Source: Nymphaea colorata | Lineage: Eukaryota > Streptophyta > Magnoliopsida > Nymphaeales > Nymphaeaceae | Direction of reading: 5' to 3' | Assembly: GCF_008831285.2 (NCBI RefSeq) | Contig: NW_022205108.1 | Span: 1 to 64,000 of the forward strand | Length of the DNA stretch: 64,000 nt | Shown: positions 57,382 to 64,000 of the stretch, piece by piece | Numbering within the stretch: position 1 is the first letter of the stretch | Layout of the letters: each line of letters starts with the position of its first letter | Position numbers and translations under genes: made by a program | Notes under the pieces: model-generated | The model's database searches: none | Told to the model about the DNA's origin: nothing | Seen by the model: the letters and a program-made list of their open reading frames with translations, nothing else

Positions 57382-57626
57382 TATGCCGATTTCTATGATT
57401 TAAAAATACTATAACACTCTTTATAATTGCTCGAAAGAAATGCACGAATCAGAAACTTGCTTGTAACTACTTTTTTGTATCGGTATATGAAATGAAAATC
57501 AAGGATAATTGTGTGGTATCAGGTTTTAATTCTAAAAATCGGCAAGTGTTTTTGGACATTGAAAGACAAACGCTTATCTAAATGTAATTGGTCAAATGAT
57601 TAATGAATAGATACAGTTTGGTCTAA

Positions 57627-60581
57627 TCAATCTTCCGCACCTTTGCTCTTGTTATCTTCCTTTCTCTTCTTGCGCATAAGTCCAGCCATCTTCTCTGACT
57701 TTTGCTCCTTTTTAAGCTTATCGTAGTATTCCTGGCGGGGTCTTTCTCTCGCTATCTGATACGCTGCTTCTCCTTAAACTTCTCCTCTCTTTTTTGCTCC
57801 TTCATATGCTTTATCGTGTTGAGTCGCTGGATTAAAGAAGCCACTAACGCTCTTGATCACCCTGAAGCAGTTTTGGAACAGCTAGGCTCTATGCCCTCCT
57901 AATCTGAGATTTTTGCTCTCACGAACCTTCTAAACGGTCTTGAAGGGTAGCTTAGCTTCAAGCTTTTTGGGAACTGAGAAAGGAAGGAAAGTTTTTGGAG
58001 CACGATCGATGGTCTTATATTATGAGTCTTTTTGACATCAAGTTCAATTCCTTGTTCCATGCGAAGCTCATATTTGGTCTTCATCAAAAATTGCCTAAAT
58101 AAAAAAATAGCTACTTTTCGAATGTAGAATTGGACTGTAATATCTTTCAAGGATAACTTTATACCATGCTCTGCAGAAGACCAGATCGGACATCGATATT
58201 TTGTCTTCAAAAGTGGCCCTATATGCACCTTAGCCGCCTTCTCTAGAGCTTTCTTGATCTGTCCTCTGATGCCTGAAACAGTTCTAATCTGTGCACCGAT
58301 GTAGCTTGCAACTTCGATTGAAGAGTTGAACATTCCCTTAATGAAAGCAGTGTTTTTGAGGATCTTGAATGGCTCACCGATAAGCTTTATCTTTTTCATG
58401 ATCTAAATTAATTCAAAATTACCTAGAATGACTTATTCATCTCCAAAACTACTCCTGATCCTGCGATACGGAACTTTTTAAGGTCGTTTTTGACAGTCTG
58501 CAAGAAGATGCACCTGAATTCTGCAGGCAAAAATTGCCGTAGAAGACAGATAAGCAGAATCATGCTGAGGTGTGTACTTAAGATATCTAAGCCTTTCATT
58601 ATCGTCTCAGTGGCGAAGACGGGAATGGTTTGATATCTACGCCATCCGCTGGAGACGATGATGGGATCGGTGCTCCTCATTAAGTTGTTATACCAGCGGT
58701 GACGTTTAAAGCGTGCCTTGATGAAGCCTCGACTATCTTCTCCAAGGTTGACTCTAGCAAGAATGACTGGAATGGTTGGCTTCATTTTGCGGAAGGCATC
58801 GTATCTGATACCCTCAAGAGTAACTTTTACGTAGAGGCCCTTTCGATAAAAGTTTGTCTGCTCTCCGATCTTGGCCTTCACCACGTTGTTGCGTTGGGTG
58901 ATCTTGTCCAGCTAACGTTCCTGCTTCTTTTGCTCGTTATCTTCGTCGCCTAGTTCATTAAGCACATCATCTTCCATGCCGGTGACAAAGAGATTTTGCA
59001 ATGAGCTGCTATAGACACCTTCAGGGTGGAATTAGAGTTATCTCTAACGCGCAGGGGTTATTTGCTTTCATAGATAAGGTTGGTAAGGTCGGTTTTGCGA
59101 TGCTGTGTGCCTGAATGCGGATTGATAAGTTCGAGAGCTTCAGTTTCCTGCTTTATTTGTCTGATTTCAGCTTGCTTCTTTCTGAATTGGCTTCTTGTGT
59201 CTAAACCACTTCCTCATCATCCCCCTACACTCCAACTCCTTACAGAAGCTCAAATTCTCCGTTTCGTGAGCGAAGCTGAGCGTTGATGCTTTGCCTAACA
59301 TCCTGAAGGTTACGCACAATACGCACTCCTTCCTCTTCTTCCCTACGATCATCATCCACACGGGTGAATTTGACATAATCATGAGGAATGGTGATGTATC
59401 CCGAGTTGTAGTCAAAGTTAAGGGTGCCTAAGTTGCATGAAGGAGCATAGATGATGCGCTCACTTTGGCTCAAAGTTCTTCTCTTCTTCCTTTTCTTGCT
59501 GATTTCGCCACTGCTCCAACCTTATCACCTTCGCCCTCACCTTCGCTTCCTGACTATCCTTCTGCTTCTATGTCGCCTTTGGTCTTCTCCTCTTACACCT
59601 GCTCTTCACCTTATTTTTTGAACTCAGGACAGGGATCATTGACAACTTCTATGTTGGTGATGGGAAAATCTCCCAGCCAACCAAGTGAATCTTACCATTG
59701 ACTCGGTAGCTGCTACCGCGAATGTAACCGTAGAATGCTACATTCACCTAGTCATTAGGCTTGTAGTGACCATCTTAGACAGTTTGCCAGCGATCAGCCA
59801 CAAGGTAAGGATGGCTCATGCGCCAAGGGAAGGCTGGAGGCTTTGAAGTTCCAATATATCGAGCCAGTTTAGCCACTTAGATCTTAGGGTAAACTCCCTT
59901 CTCCCACTTAGAAAGAGGGAAAAGCTTGGCATTGCCGCTGACTTCATACTCAAACCGCTTTTTGAATTTTTTTCTAGTTTTGCGAAGTTGTTTGTTTTCC
60001 CTAAAGAAGTCAAGATGGGTAAGCACACCCATCACATTGGGGAAGCCGTGACATTTGAGTAGAGAGAGAAACTAAAACGTCTCCATTTCAAAACTCAAAC
60101 TGGCATCGATGACCAACAACACGATATCTGCGACTTTAGCGAGGTCGATCATGGAGGTGATGTCGTTGGGACACTCGATGATGGTGATGCGTTGCTTCTT
60201 ATTGCTGCGGAGAGTGATAGTGCCTGCAACCTAGTCCACCTTGTGCTTAGTGTAGTGCTTGATCAGCGACCTTATCACGGAGTCTTGCCGGATGAGGCTG
60301 AGCCTTGCACCACTACCACGAATGGAGGAGTCGATTCAACATCCTCGTCTGGTGAGAGCAGCTCAGCGTAGTAATCTCGCTTATCCTACTCCTCTTCTGT
60401 CTTCTTCTGCTTGCGATTACCTTGCCATCTTCTTGGAGGTCTGCACCCTCGCCTTCCTCTCCTTCGTCCGTTCCTCCTCCTAGCTGCCTTCCTCGCCACC
60501 GCTGACCCTTTCAGCGTCATCCTGGTCGAGCTCATCAAGGGAGTCCTGCAGAGACTGGTCGTAGTCCGATTACTAATCCAT
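57627..60581 (-). CDS. BMS1: BMS1, ribosome-biogenesis GTPase
   Basis: About 985 aa, with several single-base frame breaks. The N-terminal GTPase starts [16 protein letters not shown] (P-loop), then [46 protein letters not shown] and [10 protein letters not shown]. The middle contains an acidic patch and [13 protein letters not shown]. The C-terminal AARP2CN/DUF663 part is well conserved: [35 protein letters not shown] then [12 protein letters not shown], and [20 protein letters not shown]. The end is a Lys-rich coiled coil ([20 protein letters not shown]). BMS1 binds RCL1 and U3 snoRNP in the 90S pre-ribosome. The yeast protein is about 1180 aa; the acidic middle is shorter here. Confidence 0.9.
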
Positions 60582-60975
60582 CAACAATTATAATGCTGGA
60601 AAGTATATGGAGGATGGAGTGTGCCATATGCGACCCATAATAATATTGATAACTGTATGTCCGAGTTATAAGGCGAGGAGGGGCTTAGGGTAAGCACCTT
60701 CAAAGCACAGAATCAATATTCTATATAAGATTTTGTTGTCGTCGGTTGCAAGAACGAGTGAAGGACGCTAAAACCAAAGTCAATTCATACGACCTTGGCA
60801 AACGAACTTCAGACAACACCATAAAGAGGAAAAAAGTTTTACTTTTTCTTTTCGTCAGCTGGCGGTTGTATAAGAAGAAGGATGATGATATCATTGCGCT
60901 GATAAATATGAATGATGGCGGAAAACGCAGTAAAAATATAAACTGATCAAAGATCGAGGATGAGGTCGATCTCAT

Positions 60976-61893
60976 TCATTTCTGAATGGAAAATTCTAAT
61001 GGCTTCATCATCCTGATATTCTTCCAAGTTCTGAGAGTCAGCCTGCTCACGTTCTTCCTATGGGAACTGGAAGACATTCTCCTCCCTCCAGTCGACACGA
61101 AACTCCAATTTGTCCAGCTCTGCTTGCGTCCGGTCGTGCTCTGGAAGGGTGGGCGGAAAATCTTCAAGATACCGACTGCGAGTGAAGAAGGTGTAGGGAG
61201 CCAATCGGCGCGAACCGATCTCCACCTTTTAAAATGAATCCACACCTTTTATGTTGACTCGTATTTCCACCTTGCCCGGTCCGCAAGGCTTACGATGACT
61301 CCTCTCCTCCAGACGTTGCAGCAGTCCTGGAAGTCGACCACAAGTCCCAACCTGTAATTAATGACTCGTCTGCGCTTAGCCCATTCGGCAGAGTCTGTAG
61401 TTCTGCAAAGGTATCGAAGTAGCTCAGGACTGGATGGAAGGAGGAATCTGAATATTGGTCGGCGGTACCTTTAGATGAGCGTTTCTGCGAAGCGAAGAGG
61501 AATGTGAGGAAGGCCCTGTTGGTCGTTGCGACAGAGGCAGCAACGCTCACTGTAGGCAGCATTGGATTAGAGACACCTGAAACAGTAGGTATGGCCGCAT
61601 TGCATCATGACTGGAGCTACCATCAGCTCCAGACAGATGGAGCATTAGAATTGACTATTGGCGAGGAGGTCTCCAAGGGCTCGATTGCTATAGCGGCGGC
61701 GAAAGTCTAAATGGTGTGGTTTTTACTGTTGAGCTTGTTTCTGGCATGTTGGATGCGCTGTGTGCGATGATTGTGAGTCTCTACCGAATGGCGGCAGAGC
61801 TTATGGTGGCGGTGATGGGTAAGGCAAGGTTGTCTTCATCGTTTTCGTGGTCGGTGTCGGTGAGAAGCTCTCTGTTCTCAATTTTTTTCCCAT
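60976..61893 (-). CDS. RING-finger protein with C-terminal Trp-rich barrel-like domain
   Basis: 305 aa, intact single exon. The start MGKKLRTESFSPTPTTKTM leads to a Pro/Ser-rich region, then a C3HC4 RING at about residues 90-135: CSICLELMVAPVMMQCGHTY, CFRCL, CCLCRND. After a basic linker comes VWRRGVIVSLAD, VWIHFKRWRSVRADWLP and TWKNIRMMKPL. The WIHFKxWxSxRADWLP pattern resembles chromo-barrel/Tudor-knot domains (VHYxGWxxRxDEWL), which read methylated histones or RNA. A RING plus reader domain suggests a chromatin-linked ubiquitin ligase, but the reader call is tentative. Confidence 0.6.
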
Positions 61894-62974
61894 ATCGATT
61901 TATTATAACAATTAGCACTTCGACCAGGAATTAGTACCGAAGATCTAATCCTAGTGTCATTTCTATCGATTTCGTAATGATTGAAAATCAACTTAAATGC
62001 CTTAAGTTACAGGTTGCCCTGTTGTTTGAGAGAATGGAGAAATCTGGAGATAAGTAGTAAATTTAGGTAGGATCATGAAAAAAATCATAATAGACCACAT
62101 TCTCACTTTTCAAATGGCCTCTTGCCCTCTATCGGCTCCCATTTTTTATTTTTTCCATATTTCGGTAAGCCATCAAAGGCAACATATAATAAATCACAAA
62201 AAATTTAAAATTTATCATAGAAGAAGAGAAACTGTATGTATGGTTTTGCTAATATTCCCTCAACCGACTTGAGGCTTGCAACTTTTCCATAAAAAATATA
62301 CCCCTACCGGCCGAATTAGAAATTCTTCGAATGGAAGGCCTAACATTTCTTCCTGGGTTGATGTCTGGCTATATACATTGCAAAGATTTACTTATCAAGC
62401 CAGAGGAAGGGTTTATAAAATAATCATAGGACTTCGCGGGATTTATTGTTTAAATATATTTTCTGAACTCTTTGAGAAAGAAAGCAAGTAGCATAAGTTT
62501 TAATTTTTTTCGCTTGCATTATTGTCCATAAATAAATCTGTACCCAAAAAGAGATTAGGTTTCGGTTTGCAACGGAATTTGATTATTGTTAGCTAAAATC
62601 CCATTTCTGATCGACGGTCAGTCCAAGGAAAGAGTTTATGCCAAAGTTACGATTATCTAAATTCAATTCTAACATGAATTTTATGCATTTTGATGATTCA
62701 AGGCATGCGGTATGTTGATTTTTGACCATATTTATCATCATTAATCTTTCTGCATTTTTCCAAGATATTCGGCAAACAAAAATAGGCCCATTTATTCTAC
62801 AATTATTCGAGGGAACTTTGTCTCTATGATTTTTGCTTAACTTTCCAAAATGGGCCGTTGATCTTTTTATTTTCCCTACTTATAATGATAAAATGGATCA
62901 AATAGATCAAAAAGTCTATAAGAATAAGTAAGTACGTATTTTAGAAGTACTAACAATTTTCTATTGGCAAAGAA
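61894..62974. other. gene-poor AT-rich stretch
   Basis: About 1.1 kb between the divergent RING gene and the next minus-strand gene end, the longest gap in the window. Small plus-strand frames (62075-62272 and one near 62276-62491) carry no motif. Near 62290-62440 the DNA is less AT-rich than its surroundings, which could mark a small RNA gene, but I cannot fold a known RNA class. Two similar short words, AAAATAGGCCC (62789 region) and AAAATGGGCC (62847 region), may be regulatory. Confidence 0.3.
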
Positions 62975-63477
62975 TCACAAATCGATCAATTTTGTAGTAA
63001 ATTCCTGATATTCATCTTCCTGGGATTCTACTCCAGCCTGAGCCGGCATGGCTCCATCATCTTCATCCCGATGATGATTGTTGGCTCGTCTAGCCATTTC
63101 TCACACTTTTGCTACTTTAGCAGCAGGAAACAGTTCTAAGCTAATTCTTTGAGGAAGGTCCTTGGGGTGTGCCGGTAGAAAGGCAGCAGAGACCGACGAT
63201 ATCTTGCCATCTATTGGCTATTCAGCATCGAAAGAGCCAAAGTTTCGAGGTAGTTCATGAGCTTCTCTGGGGTGTCCATAAACAGGTAGGCACCTTCAAC
63301 GAACGTGATAAAGCCATCTTTGGGCTTAGGCTCATAGCTTTGTGTCTCATCATAGCTCTAACAATTATAGAGAAATGAATCTTTTCCTTAGGCCATGTCC
63401 AGGAAAGAGTCGTCCTCTGCTAGAAAGAAGGGCGCATCAGCTGAGTTGGTTTGGACTTCCTATTAATGGTTGCTCAT
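62975..63477 (-). CDS. unknown acidic protein, frame uncertain
   Basis: Starts MSNHQQEVQTNSADAPFFL and continues YEPKPKDGFITFVEGAYLFM then TPEKLMNYLET. After that two readings exist. Without any correction the frame runs to TGA 62986 (163 aa) with an odd Met/Arg/Cys-rich tail. With one extra T in the TTT near 63240 it reads FGSFDAEQPIDGKISSVSAA, then PKDLPQRISLELFPAAKVAK, an in-frame TGA at 63101-63103, and MARRANNHHRDEDDGAM to TGA 62975-62977. The second has far more protein-like composition. No family recognised. Confidence 0.45.
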
Positions 63478-63529
63478 AGTAAACATTATAAGGCTCTTAT
63501 AATTTGAATACTTAAAAGCTTAGAATCAT

Positions 63530-64000
63530 TCAATAAATTTTGATTGGACTATGCTCATTTAAATGAGCATGCTTTTCATAAATCCTCATTATTTCTGCCA
63601 CATATGCCCTGTGAGTCTGCTCAAGCACCTCCTTACTGACATGCTCGCCTGGCTGCAAATTTACACGGATTCCCTTGCCGATGATGAGATGCATGCTGAG
63701 CCAGGGCGGCAGGAGGAGGCCGGTCCACTTGTTCCAGAAGAGCACGCCCGGGATTTTCAATTTGTTGAGGAAGAGCCTGAACTTAAGGAAGGGCTTGAAG
63801 GTGGAGTATGCCTTATGTTCGTTCATCATCAAAACTGGGTATATGGTATAGCCATGCTCGAGAGCGTACTTTACGAAGCCTTTTCTGTTCTATATCCAGC
63901 ATCTCATTTCATCCGAACAGGTCACAGTGGCTTCCTCAAATCCGCCTGGAAGCATTCCGAGGTTCTTTCCCTTGCGCATCAGACGCTTGAGGTTGTGAGG
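63530..64000 (-). CDS. DGAT2-family acyltransferase, C-terminal part (runs off the window)
   Basis: 157 codons from the window edge to TGA 63530, minus strand, start not included. Family blocks: NLGMLPGGFEEATVTCSD (the PGGxxE motif of DGAT2/MOGAT enzymes), NRKGFVKYALEHGYTIYPVL (RKGFIKxAL...GxxxxPV), then a short FKPFLKFRLFLNKLKIPGVL region and the VNLQPGEHVSKEVLEQTHRAY end. These enzymes make triacylglycerol or wax esters at the ER and lipid droplets. The HPHG catalytic motif lies upstream, outside the window. Intact over the visible part, with one TAG as Gln. Confidence 0.85.

Noticed and set aside
60721-60975. 84-aa minus-strand and 66-aa plus-strand frames between BMS1 and the RING gene
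   Set aside because: Composition is that of AT-rich spacer and neither shows a motif; they sit in the short gap between two same-strand genes.
1-64000. Transposons, IES remnants, CRISPR arrays, integrated viruses
   Set aside because: No transposase, reverse transcriptase, terminal inverted repeat, TA-flanked internal eliminated sequence or viral hallmark gene was recognised; the window looks like fully processed macronuclear DNA.

Overview
The window reads as the left end of a macronuclear chromosome from a ciliate. It begins with a C4A2 telomere (positions 1-88). Nearly every gene only makes sense if TAA and TAG are read as glutamine, with TGA as the sole stop. Genes are packed tightly, often 25-90 bp apart, and are interrupted by very small GT...AG introns. 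At least 22 of those introns are exactly 20 nt long. A few genes carry longer introns of 37-52 nt. I do not name a genus: the telomere type fits Oligohymenophorea (Tetrahymena-like), but base composition is much less AT-rich than in Tetrahymena.

Layout: 0-3.7 kb holds a frame-broken glutamate dehydrogenase, a PB1/ZZ protein and a coiled-coil protein. 3.7-12.2 kb holds a NOC4-like nucleolar protein, a Q/P-rich protein, a cysteine-rich membrane protein and a 1125-aa protein with a mitochondrial-type leader. 12.4-18.4 kb holds two long coiled-coil proteins, a small membrane protein and a B-box/SPRY protein. 18.4-27.2 kb holds a 1089-aa protein with 34-residue tandem repeats, a helical protein, a TPR-like protein and a C2/coiled-coil protein. 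27.2-35.6 kb holds a FAM221-like protein, an EF-hand-like/multi-TM protein, a TRAIP-like RING protein, tRNA-Gln(CUG), an MT-A70 pseudo-methyltransferase resembling ciliate MTA9, a broken coiled-coil gene and a Ser/Thr kinase. 35.6-40.2 kb holds a large two-domain (TPC-like) voltage-gated channel and a small protein. 40.5-47.1 kb holds a tail-to-tail pair of secretory glycosyltransferase paralogues, a RING protein and a degraded SLC35-like transporter. 47.4-54.0 kb holds a mucolipin-like TRP channel, a kinesin and a cytosolic carboxypeptidase. 54.1-64 kb holds PRP38, a NUDT19-like hydrolase, an AIR/ZCCHC7-like zinc-knuckle protein, a CK1-like kinase, BMS1, a RING protein, an unknown protein and the C-terminal part of a DGAT2-family acyltransferase that runs off the window.

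Themes: ribosome and RNA processing (NOC4, BMS1, PRP38, AIR-like), cilium and microtubule biology (carboxypeptidase, kinesin, FAM221, coiled-coil proteins), and membrane signalling and transport (TPC, TRPML, transporter). The genes are individually transcribed housekeeping or ciliary genes; I see no operon-like or mobile system. Across roughly half the genes the frame is lost by what looks like one missing base, usually inside a short homopolymer. The simplest explanation is uncorrected consensus deletions. For each such gene I give the whole span and say where the frame breaks. All functional names come from reading motifs by eye; no database search was run.
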